Shown here one piece after another: positions 1 through 8,105 of a DNA stretch of 64,000 bases (positions are counted from its first letter, which is position 1; each line of letters begins with the position of its first letter). The DNA lies in NCBI GenBank assembly GCA_963719005.1, contig CAVRAR010000014.1, positions 558,001 through 622,000 of the forward strand. The letters run 5' to 3'. Position numbers and translations under genes: made by a program. Under the pieces are notes generated by a model. That model had not been told where the DNA came from. It saw only the letters and a program-made list of their open reading frames with translations, and searched no databases. Source of the stretch: G963675935 sp963719005 (GTDB taxonomy: Bacteria > Planctomycetota > Planctomycetia > Pirellulales > Thermoguttaceae).

Positions 1-1
1 A

Positions 2-193
2 TCGAACCAGACCGCGGGCGGCTCGGCGACCGTGGCTAGCAACGTCGAGGATATGACGATCGACGATACCGATCCCAACAACATGACGATAACGCTCACT
101 TTCGCGTACCATTTTCCGCATGACTGGAAGACGGCCGATTCCTGGAAGGCCCTGACCCGTAAATGCACGCTCGTCGTGAAAAAGAAACCATGA
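2..193 (+). CDS. 3' end of an unidentified gene (partial)
   Basis: An open frame enters from the left edge and closes at a TGA that overlaps the next start codon as ATGA. The visible 63 residues are rich in Ser, Thr, Asn and Asp and end in a basic tail (TRKCTLVVKKKP). No family can be assigned from this fragment. Because it is translationally coupled to a pseudopilin-like gene, it may be another pilus or type II secretion-like surface protein, but that is inference from position only. Confidence 0.5.
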   Translation, partial: SNQTAGGSATVASNVEDMTIDDTDPNNMTITLTFAYHFPHDWKTADSWKALTRKCTLVVKKKP

Positions 194-635
194 TTCGACG
201 TCGATCCCAACGCCGCGGCTACGCGCTGATGCTGGTAGTGGTGTTTGTCGTGCTGTTCACCGCCATTCTCGGCGTGGCGTGGCGGCGGGTCGCCTCCGCC
301 CTGCGCGTCGAACACGTCTCCGAGGTGCGAAAACAATGCGACCAAGGCAGTCTTCAAGTGCTCGCCGAGGCGATGAAGATGCTGGAAACGTGCTTGCGAT
401 TGAATCCGGCCACAAACGTCGCCCAACTTCCGACCTCTTCGCCGACAAATGAATTCTGTGAGACCTTCGGCGCCCGACGAACCCGACGTACTACGTCGTC
501 ACCTTCGTTCCCAACAATAGCGATACGAGCGGGAGGCAATGGACGGTGAGCGTCACAATTGCGGCGTCTCAGGAAGACCTCGGCTCACGCACACCGTTAT
601 CGTCGTTGTTGGCGAATCCGAACCCCTCACCGTAA
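190..635 (+). CDS. Pseudopilin/PilX-like membrane-anchored protein, frame break near 470-488
   Basis: The start is the ATG of an ATGA overlap with the gene upstream. The N-terminus is a basic stretch followed by a single hydrophobic helix (RRGYALMLVVVFVVLFTAIL, residues about 8-27), the layout seen in general-secretion minor pseudopilins (GspK/PilX-like). The frame then runs to about residue 93 (NEFCETFG). Beyond that the coding signal moves to another frame, which reads PTYYVVTFVPNNSDTSGRQW and closes with TAA at 633-635. One missing base between 462 and 488 would restore a protein of about 148 residues. Without that correction the first frame would end at 549. The function is an inference from the N-terminus; no pilus genes other than the fragment upstream are visible. 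Confidence 0.55.
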
Positions 636-643
636 CCGTTGCC

Positions 644-856
644 ATGCATCCCATGAGTCCGCATCTCGAACCACTCGTGCAATCCTCTGCTCCGGCCCCG
701 CCGGCAGAAGCCGGGGACCGTCTCGATTTTCACGTCATCGAAAATGAGACTGTCCCTCTTGACGCCGCCGAGGCCGATCGTCGAATTCAATCGGACCGGC
801 GGCGAGAAGCCCACCCGCCCCTGGGCGGCGATTTCGCCGGCCGGCCAGTCGCATGA
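644..856 (+). CDS. Small uncharacterised protein coupled to the DUF5658 gene
   Basis: A 70-residue frame starts with ATG and ends in TGA overlapping the ATG of the following gene (ATGA), which suggests translational coupling. The C-terminal third contains ADRRIQSDRRRE, a basic/acidic motif of the kind often found in the cytoplasmic N-terminus of DUF5658 proteins. Residues about 25-38 (RLDFHVIENETVPL) are encoded by a palindromic repeat of the GGGGAC-type family found elsewhere in the window. It could be a real small protein or the displaced N-terminal part of the DUF5658 gene. No function is assigned. Confidence 0.4.
   Translation: MHPMSPHLEPLVQSSAPAPPAEAGDRLDFHVIENETVPLDAAEADRRIQSDRRREAHPPLGGDFAGRPVA
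713..757. repeat. GGGGAC-type palindromic element inside a small coding frame
   Basis: The arms ggggaccgtctcgatttt and aaaatgagactgtccct are inverted complements around a short loop. The same family occurs at 1803, 36802, 49462 and 53766. Here it lies in frame inside the small gene and encodes an ENETVP peptide comparable to ENGTVP at 36802. Confidence 0.7.
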
Positions 857-1227
857 GAAACCGCCGCATCGAGGAGCATCGGCGGCCGTACTTCACCGAC
901 CGTTTTTCGCCCGTCATTTTCCTGGGCGTCCTGGCGCTGATCGCCGCCACGTTCGTCGATGCCGGCCTGACGGCTTACGTGCTGCACGGAGGCGGCTGCG
1001 AAGCCAATCCACTGATGGCGAGGCTTCTCGATCACGGCTTCGAAGCGTTCGTGATCGGCAAGTATCTGTTGACCGTGGTCGGCCTGCCGGTGCTGCTGAT
1101 CTTCAGGAACTACTATCTGTTCGGCACGCAATTGCGCGTCGGATACCTGATTCCCGTCAGCGTGGCGCTGTACGCCGTCTTGATCGGCTATCAGGTGCTT
1201 CTTATCGAGCAGCGCATCGGCTGGTGA
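853..1227 (+). CDS. DUF5658-type small integral membrane protein
   Basis: A 124-residue protein with a charged N-terminus (about 18 residues) and three or four hydrophobic helices: VIFLGVLALIAATFVDAGLT, IGKYLLTVVGLPVLLIF and VGYLIPVSVALYAVLIGYQV. The signature of the DUF5658 family is visible: an acidic D-x-x-LT in the first helix, then G-G-x-E-x-NPLM (GGGCEANPLMARLL) and a GKY motif starting the next helix. The family has no established function. The start is the ATG of an ATGA overlap with the small gene upstream. Nothing nearby reveals a pathway. Confidence 0.8.
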   Translation: MRNRRIEEHRRPYFTDRFSPVIFLGVLALIAATFVDAGLTAYVLHGGGCEANPLMARLLDHGFEAFVIGKYLLTVVGLPVLLIFRNYYLFGTQLRVGYLIPVSVALYAVLIGYQVLLIEQRIGW

Positions 1228-1344
1228 TTGCCGTACCAGGCACGCGCCGTGTGCCGAACTGGAGCTGGCAACCTCATGCAGAGCGTCAAGGAGCGCGGCA
1301 ACGGCGTATGCCGGATACATGCGGCCGGTGAACGCCTGTGACGG

Positions 1345-1581
1345 CTACTGCGGGGGATTCATCATCACAAAGACTCTGGTCGTTCCCTTCTGCAAGTGGG
1401 CGTTGATCTCTTTCAACTGCGCGTTGATCTCTTTCAGTTCGGCGACGGCGTCGGCGTTTGCACTATCGGCACTGGCGGCGGACGCCGGCGGATCGGCGTT
1501 GCTGCGCTGATAAGAACTGGACGCCACACCCAACAGAAGACCCGCGGCCACGAGAAAGGCCCAACTTAGGTAACGTCTCAT
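1345..1581 (-). CDS. Small exported or membrane-anchored protein, unidentified
   Basis: A 78-residue protein beginning MRRYLSWAFLVAAGLLLGVA, a clear signal sequence or membrane anchor. It is followed by an Ala/Ser/Asp-rich linker and then a heptad-like stretch (VAELKEINAQLKEINAHLQK) predicted to form a short coiled coil. The last residues are hydrophobic (VFVMMNPPQ). A longer frame exists upstream but begins with low-complexity proline residues, so the internal Met before the hydrophobic segment was chosen. A short oligomerising periplasmic protein is plausible. No family is recognised. Confidence 0.55.
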   Translation of the reverse strand: MRRYLSWAFLVAAGLLLGVASSSYQRSNADPPASAASADSANADAVAELKEINAQLKEINAHLQKGTTRVFVMMNPPQ

Positions 1582-1802
1582 AGCGACTTCTCCGCGTCGG
1601 AACGGGAAAACAGATTCTGGTTCATCGGTTTGGGGCGGCGGTGGCAGCACCGGCCCCGGGGTAGCAGCACGACTGCCACCTCAACCTCGAAAATATAGGA
1701 CGTAGGCGACCGCTAGTCCGCTCCGGAAGAGAGAAAATCCGTCCATTTCGGGGTTGTACCGATTTCTGCGGCAATGGAATCGTAACGATGCCGAATCCGG
1801 GC

Positions 1803-1853
1803 AAAGGGGACAGTCCCATTTTCGCTGATACGAAAAATTGGGACAGTCCCCCT
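1803..1853. repeat. GGGGAC-type palindromic element abutting a stop codon
   Basis: The arms ggggacagtcccattttcg and cgaaaaattgggacagtcccc are inverted complements. The element touches the TAG stop of the minus-strand TPR gene, so the end of that gene and the element are contiguous. It belongs to the same family as the elements at 713, 36802, 49462 and 53766. Confidence 0.85.
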
Positions 1854-3871
1854 ATTTTAGCTTCTCGCTCTTGACGCGGCCGGCCATTTCCTGGAAATGC
1901 CGGGCCTGATCGCTGGCCCCCAGCTTCCGTTGCATCGACGCCAGATTGCTGTAAGGAACGGCCAGCAACGAGCGGTCGAGCGTGCCCTGCTTGACGGCCT
2001 GCTCCATCCAGGTGACACCCTTGATGGTCAACGCGACGGCCTTGTCGCGCTGGCCGGTCTCCCAATAAGAGACGCCCATGCCCACGAAAGCCTCGCCCTG
2101 ACGGCCGACCTCGCCGGCGAGGTCTTCGGGAGTCGCGCGTTCCAAGAGCGGAACGGCCTTCTCGAACCAGCCGACGGCGGCCTGGTGGTCGTGCTTGTTC
2201 ATCGCGTAGATCGCACCCAGGCGGAAGTACAATCGCCCCAGCAGGAACGTCGAAGCGCTCGACGGCCTTGCCTTGATGGCGTGGGCAAGGTGTTCGGCGG
2301 CGGCTTCGCCGTACTTCAGCGCGTTCTCGGCGTCGGAGCGCATTTGACAGACCTGCACGGCATCGTAAAGCGCCATGCCAAGCTCCCATTGCAGCCGGGC
2401 TTTGCGGCCGGGGTCGCGCGCCGCGGCGATCAGCTTCTCGCCCGTCTCGCTGAGTCCCTCGGCGGCAGGCGACGGGTCGATGGCGTCGTGCAAGCCGACG
2501 TAAGCGGCCAGCGCCCGGGCGTGTACGCGGAAGAGTTGCTCCTGGCCGCCGCCCTCGTTGGCGACCACGTCGTCGGCCACCGCTTTCGCCCGTTCCAACC
2601 ACTGCGCCACCGCCTTCGGCTTGTCTTTCCACTCGCCCCAGGCAATGTCGTGTGCGGCGCCAAGATACGCGTCGATCTGCACTTCCTTCGCCGCCAGCCG
2701 AATCGCCGGATGCGGATCGCAACAGAGCGGATCGGCCAATTTGCAGTGCCTGCGTATGAACCGCCAGCGCCTTCTTGAAGTCGGGTTTCGGGCCGGACGC
2801 CAACAGATCGGCGACCATGCACGTCGCCCGCGCCTTCACGTGCGGCCGGCCTTCGCTGATGGCAACGGCTTTGCGGGCCTCTGCAAGGGCCTCGGGCAGT
2901 TGGCCGGCTTGCGCGAAGGCTTGGGCGTGCGTCACGCGATACTGCGCGTCGTCGGGATCGAGCCGAACGGCCTCACCCGCTTCTCTTACCGCCTTTTCGT
3001 ACTGCTCGGTGGCCGCCAGCACGCGGCTGTACAGCCAGTGCGCCCGCGCGTTGCCGGATTCCAACGATAACGCCTGTTCCAGGTCGCGGCGGCTGAGGTC
3101 GTGCCGGCTATCCATCGTCGTTTCGGCGCGAAGCACGAACGACTCCGCCGAGATCGGTTCGAGGATGATCTGCGACACCTTCATCGACGCCTTGCCCGGC
3201 TTGTCGGCCGGCGCAAACGCCAAGAGCACGCCGCGCTCGGGATACGCCCGGCCGAGGACTTCGCCCAATTCGTTGACCACCAGCACGGGACGGACCGCGA
3301 TGAGATCGAGTTGCTTGGCTACGGCATTGACGGGAAACGAGCGATCGAGCCGAATCACTAGCGACGACACTTTGCCGTCGGCATAATTCACTTCCACCCG
3401 CTTGAACGGCTCGACGGAATATAGTTCCACCAGGGAACCGTTGACTCTGGTGGTCTTCTTCGGCTGGCCCCAGGCCTTTGCAACGTCCGCCGCGGTTGAA
3501 GTCCCCGGGACGACGCCCTTGAAACTCGCTGCCACCAGCGGCGGCGGAGGGCCTTCCTGCGGATCGGGAATCGGGCTGAGCGATTCGTCGGCCGGATTGG
3601 CTTTCGCCGCCGCAACCTCGACGTTCGCTCCCGCCGCCGGCTTGTGCTTGGCCGGAGTTGGAACGCTGCCTGGGGGCTCCTCAAGGACCGCCGACGCCGG
3701 ACTCTTGCCGACGTCTCGCGTCTCCCCCTTGGCCCCGGCGGGGTCGATCACGCGAATCTCATCCGATGATGCGGGCAGCAGCCCAGGCCGCTGGCCCGCC
3801 GCAGTCCCGGCGACCAAGACGAGCGGGGCCGCCGCCAAGAACGCCAAACTTCGCAGGGATAGGCACCGCAT
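1852..3871 (-). CDS. Exported TPR-repeat protein, one frame break near 2735
   Basis: The protein starts MRCLSLRSLAFLAAAPLVLV, a signal peptide, with a strong AAGGAGG ribosome site upstream of the ATG. A Pro/Ala/Lys-rich linker (to about residue 105) precedes a planctomycete-type domain with FKGVVPGTSTAADVAKAWGQ, followed by tetratricopeptide repeats from about residue 260 (ARAHWLYSRVLAATEQYEKA, AQAFAQAGQLPEALAEARKA). At ALQI the frame is lost. It resumes one base later as ADPLCCDP and continues through further TPR units (AVGWFEKAVPLLERA) to the stop. One extra G in ATTGGCC accounts for this and gives a protein of about 670 residues. Likely an extracytoplasmic scaffold; the partner is unknown. 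Confidence 0.75.
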
Positions 3872-3955
3872 CGCGTGTTCCTCCTTGAACCTCGCCGGGC
3901 AAGCCGGGCAGTCCCGAGCCATTTCTTTGCGGAACGTAACCGATCGTAGTCGTTC

Positions 3956-4004
3956 GTAGTTCCGCCTTCAGGCGGCCCGATTGCCGCCTGAAGGCGGAAC
4001 TACC
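3956..4004. repeat. Palindromic element (GTAGTTCCGCCTTCAGGCGG arms)
   Basis: The sequence gtagttccgccttcaggcgg, a short spacer (cccgattg), and its inverse ccgcctgaaggcggaactac make an almost perfect hairpin of about 20 base pairs. It lies about 85 bases upstream of the TPR gene start. Intergenic, with no U-tract, so it is not a typical terminator. Confidence 0.85.
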
Positions 4005-4206
4005 AACAATCAGCGCGGGAGTCTATCCATTTTGGGAAGACCGCGTCCATAGGGGTTTTGACGCTTTTTTCCCACAAAACTGGCGATGGACAGGGAGATC
4101 GCTCCGATTTCACACGCGCACCCGCATCCCGTTTCGCAGCTACGGCAACATGGGAGATCTGCGCGATCTGGTATCTACGATAACCTGCTTCATCCCCTCC
4201 CTGGCT

Positions 4207-4273
4207 CGTAGGTTATGCTTCAGCATAACGGGTTGCCACAAAACGCTCTCGTTATGCTTAAGCAGAACCTACG
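4207..4273. repeat. Palindromic element (TAGGTTATGCTTCAGCATAAC arms)
   Basis: The arms gtaggttatgcttcagcata and its inverse with taagcagaacctac flank a 20-base centre. Related copies lie at 12770-12834 and 63521-63546, and a half copy at about 7334-7361. Each arm is itself partly palindromic (ttatgcttcagcataa). Confidence 0.85.
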
Positions 4274-4391
4274 ACCAACCTCGCCGATCACCCCATCCCC
4301 TCTTTAGAGCGATGAAGTTGACAAGACGCGGCCGCGACCTTACGATGCGTTCGGTACTGCCCTTCCCATCAGCTCGAGGACTAGGCCGCTC

Positions 4392-4715
4392 ATGCCCCTG
4401 TACGAAATTGAAACCGCAAACCACATCATCATCACCTGGGCCGAAGACGATCGGAGCGCCACCGAAGTAGTGCGTGACAGCTATCCGCAGGAGCCGCCGC
4501 TGCGTGTGACCCGGCGGCCGCGCGACACCTGGGTGATCTCGAAGTCGGCCCTGGGCATCAGCGGCGCGACCGATCCCTGCTCGACCGCCCGCGATTGCCT
4601 GGCCAAGGCCGCCGGCGACAAGCTGCACGCCATCCGGCTGTACATGCAGCACACGGGCTCCGACCTGGAGCGCTCGCGCAAGGCGATCGAGTCGAACATG
4701 GTGATGGGCTGGTAG
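4392..4715 (+). CDS. Conserved-looking hypothetical cytoplasmic protein
   Basis: A 107-residue protein without signal peptide or membrane segment. It begins MPLYEIETANHIIITWAEDD. The composition is balanced and the codon use fits the neighbours. It ends with a helix-rich segment (SDLERSRKAIESNMVMGW). No motif is recognised. It stands alone on the plus strand, convergent with the toxin-antitoxin pair that follows. Function unknown; the reading frame itself is well supported by composition and length. Confidence 0.6.
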   Translation: MPLYEIETANHIIITWAEDDRSATEVVRDSYPQEPPLRVTRRPRDTWVISKSALGISGATDPCSTARDCLAKAAGDKLHAIRLYMQHTGSDLERSRKAIESNMVMGW

Positions 4716-4732
4716 CGGCCACCGTTTCTTTG

Positions 4733-5092
4733 CTATGCTTTCCGAGGTGTCCGAGACACCCGGATTCTGTTGCCGCGAACTGTGACGACGGCGCCGGCGT
4801 CCAGATCACGTGCATGGCGGCTGAGGATTTCGTCGAAGATGGCAATTCGCTTCTCGGCGGAGACGTGAGGAAGCCGAACCAGCCCAGAATGTGAAACGTT
4901 GCCCGCAAATATCAATGCGCCGAAGTCGGTGTCAATCGTGATGAGGATTCGATTCTCTTGAGCGGCCTGCTGAAGCAATGCCAGATCGCCAGGATCAGGG
5001 CCCAACTGACGAGATTCCAACACGTCGTGCCCGCCAGCACGAAGCCATTCCGCCAATCGACGGCCCGCACAGCGGTCGACCATAAACTTCAC
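4733..5092 (-). CDS. DUF5615 PIN-like toxin of a toxin-antitoxin pair
   Basis: A 119-residue protein with the layout of the DUF5615 (Mut7-C/PIN-like) family. It opens MKFMVDRCAGRRLAEWLRAGG, placing the first acidic residue (FMVD) and a conserved RLAEWL helix. A second acidic cluster lies in ILITIDTDFGALIF, matching the family's T-x-D-x-DF signature, and later SGLVRLPHVS. PIN-like domains are metal-dependent RNases, and members beside DUF433 genes are regarded as toxins. Its start overlaps the end of the DUF433 gene by four bases (ATGA), so the two are co-translated. Full length for the family. Confidence 0.85.
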   Translation of the reverse strand: MKFMVDRCAGRRLAEWLRAGGHDVLESRQLGPDPGDLALLQQAAQENRILITIDTDFGALIFAGNVSHSGLVRLPHVSAEKRIAIFDEILSRHARDLDAGAVVTVRGNRIRVSRTPRKA

Positions 5093-5337
5093 GGCTTGCC
5101 CACCCCCACGGTGTCGAGCGAATCGTTGGCGATTACCGCGTGAGCATATGCCAAACAGGCACGGATGTCGTCGATTTCAAGATCGGGGTAGTCGTCCAGT
5201 AAATCATCCCAGCTTTCGCCCTGGGCAAGGAGTCCGAGAATCATCTCGACAGAAATCCGCATCCTCCGAACGATCGGCTTTCCTCCGAAAATTTCCGGAT
5301 CGGCAACGATGCGGTTGAGCAAATCAGTGTCTTTCAT
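5089..5337 (-). CDS. DUF433 antitoxin
   Basis: An 82-residue protein with the typical DUF433 sequence: an N-terminal IVADPEIFGGKPIVRRMRIS (the G-G-K-P-x-[IV]-x-x-[RT]-R-[IM] signature), then VEMILGLLAQGESWDDLLDDYP and DIRACLAYAHAVI. The family carries a winged or helix-turn-helix DNA-binding fold and is the usual antitoxin partner of DUF5615 PIN-like proteins. It is the first gene of the pair and overlaps the toxin start by ATGA. Antitoxin genes of this kind normally autoregulate the operon; no clear operator was seen in the short upstream gap. Confidence 0.85.
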   Translation of the reverse strand: MKDTDLLNRIVADPEIFGGKPIVRRMRISVEMILGLLAQGESWDDLLDDYPDLEIDDIRACLAYAHAVIANDSLDTVGVGKP

Positions 5338-5360
5338 AATGGACCACTCCCACCATGCGA

Positions 5361-6719
5361 CTAAGTTCTTGGCCGGCCGGATAAAGGCGTCTTCTCTCCA
5401 TTATCCCTTTTCCTGGCCCCGAAGCAATACAACTGTCCCGCGTCGTTGCCGATCACCAGCCGGCCGTCGGCCACGGCGGGCGAGGCGACTACGGCGCCGC
5501 CGGCTTCAAACTGCCAGAGTTTCACCCCGCTCTTTACGTCGATCGCATAGAGCCGGCCGTCGCCCGAGCCCACGAACACCCGATTGCCCACCACGACGGG
5601 CGAACTGTCGACGCGGCCTTTCGTCGGGAACGACCAGAGCGGGTCGCCGGTCTTCGGATTGAAGGCGTGAAGCTGGCGGTCGCGCGAGCCGACGATTACG
5701 GCTTCGGGCGTCACCGCGGCCGACGAACGAAACGCCGCGGCCCCTTTCGGCGCTTCGTACCGCCAGAGAATTCTCTGCTGCCGCGGATCGATCGCGAAGA
5801 ACTCGTGCCCCTCGGTGCCCACGAACACCGTCCCGTCCATTACGGCGGGCGACGAACCGGTGGGCGAGTCGATCTTCACCTCTGCGACCGATGCGCCGTT
5901 CTTCAGGTCGATGACGTGCAGCCGCCCGTCGCAGCCGGCCACGAAGGCGCGATCGTCCGCTACAGAGGAAAAGCAACGGATCTGATCCGGGTTCCGATAC
6001 TTCCAAACCAGCTTGCCCGAAACGGCGTCGAGACAATAGAGGAACGTGTCTTGCGAGCCGAACAGCACGTGGCCGGCGTGGAAGTTGGCGCTGGAGTCGA
6101 TCTCGCCGTCGGTCTGATAGCTCCAGAGCTTTCGGCCCGAGGCGGCGTCGATGCAGTAGAACGTCCCGTCGCTGTCGCCGATGTAGACGCGGCCGTCCCG
6201 CACCGCCGCCGAGGCGGTGAAGCCCAGCGGCGTGGGGAATTGCCAGCGTTTCTCTCTCGTGGCCAGGTCCAGGGCGTAGAGATTGCCGTCGGTCGAGCCG
6301 ATGTAGACCACGCCGCCGACGATCGCCGCGGTCGATTCAAAACCGCCCTTGGTCGTCGAGAAAGTCCATAGTAATTCGAGGTTTGTCGGCAGCCCGCTGG
6401 CGGCAACGCCCGTGGCTTGTGCATTGCCGCGAAATACCGGCCAGTCGGAGCGGAGATTGTCGATTGCTGATTGTTGATTGCCGATTGGCGATTGAAGTTT
6501 AGCCGCCGCGTCCTCGCGGCGTTGCGGCGTGGTCGCCCCGCCCCGAGCTTCCGAATCTCGATTCCTCGTATCGGCCGATTCCGCCGCGCGGCGGCAGCCA
6601 AGCATCACTACCGAAACGAAGCACGCCGACAGTGCAAGCAGAATGCCGGCCGATGGAAGACAAGAAAGGAATCGAACGATGAACGTCGCGCCGTCGAGTG
6701 GTGCCTCGTCATCCATCAT
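5361..6719 (-). CDS. Exported PQQ-like beta-propeller repeat protein
   Basis: A 452-residue protein. The N-terminus has a hydrophobic segment (SAGILLALSACFVSVVMLGC) ending in a Cys that could be a lipoprotein acylation site. After a Ser/Ala/Arg linker comes a run of beta-propeller blades with the repeated G-x-V-Y-[IV]-G-[SD]-x-D-G-x-[LF]-Y-[AC]-[LI]-D pattern (VVYIGSTDGNLYALD, VYIGDSDGTFYCIDAASGRK, VFVGSGDGRLYAIDVKSGVK). Such proteins resemble BamB or PQQ dehydrogenase propellers but lack an enzymatic domain, so a binding or scaffolding role outside the cytoplasm is likely. Residues about 74-92 are encoded by a gattg-rich tandem stretch (6455-6494) that looks inserted in frame. The start codon is uncertain because no ribosome site is evident. 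Confidence 0.8.
   Translation of the reverse strand: MMDDEAPLDGATFIVRFLSCLPSAGILLALSACFVSVVMLGCRRAAESADTRNRDSEARGGATTPQRREDAAAKLQSPIGNQQSAIDNLRSDWPVFRGNAQATGVAASGLPTNLELLWTFSTTKGGFESTAAIVGGVVYIGSTDGNLYALDLATREKRWQFPTPLGFTASAAVRDGRVYIGDSDGTFYCIDAASGRKLWSYQTDGEIDSSANFHAGHVLFGSQDTFLYCLDAVSGKLVWKYRNPDQIRCFSSVADDRAFVAGCDGRLHVIDLKNGASVAEVKIDSPTGSSPAVMDGTVFVGTEGHEFFAIDPRQQRILWRYEAPKGAAAFRSSAAVTPEAVIVGSRDRQLHAFNPKTGDPLWSFPTKGRVDSSPVVVGNRVFVGSGDGRLYAIDVKSGVKLWQFEAGGAVVASPAVADGRLVIGNDAGQLYCFGARKRDNGEKTPLSGRPRT
6455..6494. repeat. gattg-type tandem repeat inside the propeller gene
   Basis: Successive units of gattgNcgattg/gattgttgattg read on the plus strand. On the coding (minus) strand they give SPIGNQQSAIDN between the linker and the first propeller blade. 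The number of bases preserves the frame. It has the character of spacer sequence rather than folded protein. Confidence 0.6.
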
Positions 6720-6747
6720 TCGTCATTCATCACTCATCATTCTCGAA

Positions 6748-7224
6748 CTACGGCGCATTGGGTGCGATGGTCGGGTTGGGCGTCGCGCTGAGTTGCGAGA
6801 GCACCTGGAGCAAGCCATTTAAGTGGGCCATGCGCGGGCCAAAACGATCGACGAACTCGTTGAGCATGAATTCGCCGTCCATCAGGTTTTCGTAGTTCGC
6901 GCTCACCTCGGTCGTGAGCGATTCGAGAAACTCGGCCTGCACCTTGCCCAGGGCCTCGGCCGCCATGCGACAGTTGCGGGCCAATCGCGGATTGGCCTGT
7001 TTCCACTGTCCCAACTCGTTGGCGCGCTGCTTCTGGGCGCCGCCAAGATGATTGACCAACTCCTCCAACAACTCGTTCTGCCGATCCTGGGCAGCAAGAA
7101 TCTCACGCAGCAACCGGGTCTGCTCGATATCCTGCCGGCCACCCGGGTTTCCGGTATACGCAGCGGGCGAAACGTCAATCTGGCTAAAAAGCGGGGGACG
7201 GGTTCGCTGTGGCTCGTGACTCAT
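6748..7224 (-). CDS. Hypothetical protein with helical, oligomerising character
   Basis: A 158-residue soluble protein. I start it at MSHEPQRTRP, preceded by aaaggaatggtgccc (a reasonable ribosome site). A proline-rich N-terminus of about 40 residues precedes a long helical region with heptad-like spacing (RLLREILAAQDRQNELLEEL). It ends in a hydrophobic, Pro/Asn-rich tail. No known family is recognised. It lies just upstream of the PQQ propeller gene in the same direction, so the two could share a transcript. Confidence 0.55.
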   Translation of the reverse strand: MSHEPQRTRPPLFSQIDVSPAAYTGNPGGRQDIEQTRLLREILAAQDRQNELLEELVNHLGGAQKQRANELGQWKQANPRLARNCRMAAEALGKVQAEFLESLTTEVSANYENLMDGEFMLNEFVDRFGPRMAHLNGLLQVLSQLSATPNPTIAPNAP

Positions 7225-7529
7225 GGGCACCATTCCTTTCACCTTCCAGTATAGGCAGAAGGTGCGGAAATTGTCGAGCAGTCTGTTGCCAAAAATGTGG
7301 CAATATGCCCCCCGAACGGAACCCGTTGTGGGTCAGTCTGTTATGCTGAAGCAAAACCTACGGCCGTTCTTGTGGTTCTGCCTCGCCCCGATACGCCCCA
7401 GACATCGCCGACGTTCCCGCTAAAGTCGGCCCCGTTGCTCGCCCGATGCGCCAGAAGGCAACCATGCCGATGGTTTAAGGTGGGAAGCCTGCGCGTCTTG
7501 AATGGCACAGCATACGATAGAGGGGTGGA
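7225..7529. other. Intergenic region between divergent genes
   Basis: No supported coding frame. A half copy of the TAGGTTATGCTTCAGCATAAC element (ttatgctgaagcaaaaccta, about 7339-7358) is present. The region must contain the promoters of the flanking divergent genes, but no clear promoter was identified. Confidence 0.6.
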
Positions 7530-8105
7530 ATGGACGCCACGGATTCTAAGTGCAAGTCAACTTTGGGGTTCTTAACCGTTGTCGAACATTCGCAATACGG
7601 CCTGTTCGGGGGGTACTTGATTCTGAATACCGCCGGGCGGCCGCTCGAGTTCCACTGCACCGCTCCGATCAAGCCCAACCGGGCTCAGGAGATACTCTAC
7701 GGTCCGACGTTGGAGTCGTTCCTCTATGGCGAGCAGATCGGCCAGACGCTGATCAGTCAGGGCAGCGCGCCGCCGCTTCTGGTATGCACCGATCGGCCGC
7801 CGGCGTTGGCTGCCAGGGAATACGTTTCGTCGCCGGTAGTGCTCGTTTTGCCGCCGGAGGCTTCCAACGAGCCGGCGGATGAGTCGCCGCAGCGGTTTTT
7901 CCGTGTTGACGGCCCGCACCGCGGCGGCCCTCGACTCGTGATCTTCCAGTTCGGACGCAATCGCCTGGCACTGCCGGAGCGTGCCGACGAGGATCGGCGA
8001 TTGATCGGGGATCGCTTGGCCGACCTGGCCGAATCGTTCGATCTCGCCGAGCCGTTCCAGCGAATTCGCGATGCAATCGAAGAGGCCCAGCAGGCAGTGC
8101 GATGA
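7530..8105 (+). CDS. Uncharacterised protein coupled to the SNF2 helicase gene
   Basis: A 191-residue soluble protein starting MDATDSKCKSTLGFLTVVEH, with a hydrophobic beta-rich N-terminal half (YGLFGGYLILNTAGRPLEFH) and a charged helical C-terminus (RLIGDRLADLAESFDLAEPF). Its TGA overlaps the ATG of the SNF2 gene by four bases (ATGA), so the two are made together. No known domain is recognised. The tight coupling suggests a cofactor or accessory subunit of the helicase, or a shared role in DNA transactions; that is inference from position. Confidence 0.65.
   Translation: MDATDSKCKSTLGFLTVVEHSQYGLFGGYLILNTAGRPLEFHCTAPIKPNRAQEILYGPTLESFLYGEQIGQTLISQGSAPPLLVCTDRPPALAAREYVSSPVVLVLPPEASNEPADESPQRFFRVDGPHRGGPRLVIFQFGRNRLALPERADEDRRLIGDRLADLAESFDLAEPFQRIRDAIEEAQQAVR

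Larger units (their letters stand above)
3872..4391. other. Intergenic region holding two palindromic elements
   Basis: A 520-base stretch between divergent genes with no convincing reading frame. It contains a perfect-armed palindrome with gtagttccgccttcaggcgg at 3956-4004 and a second palindrome with taggttatgcttcagcataa at 4207-4273. The remainder presumably holds promoters for the two divergent genes. No clear -35/-10 pair stands out. Confidence 0.7.

Noticed and set aside
5667..6371. Long plus-strand frame opposite the PQQ propeller gene
   Set aside because: It mirrors the coding frame on the other strand, has no ribosome site and shows an Arg/Ala-rich composition typical of antisense frames in GC-rich DNA.
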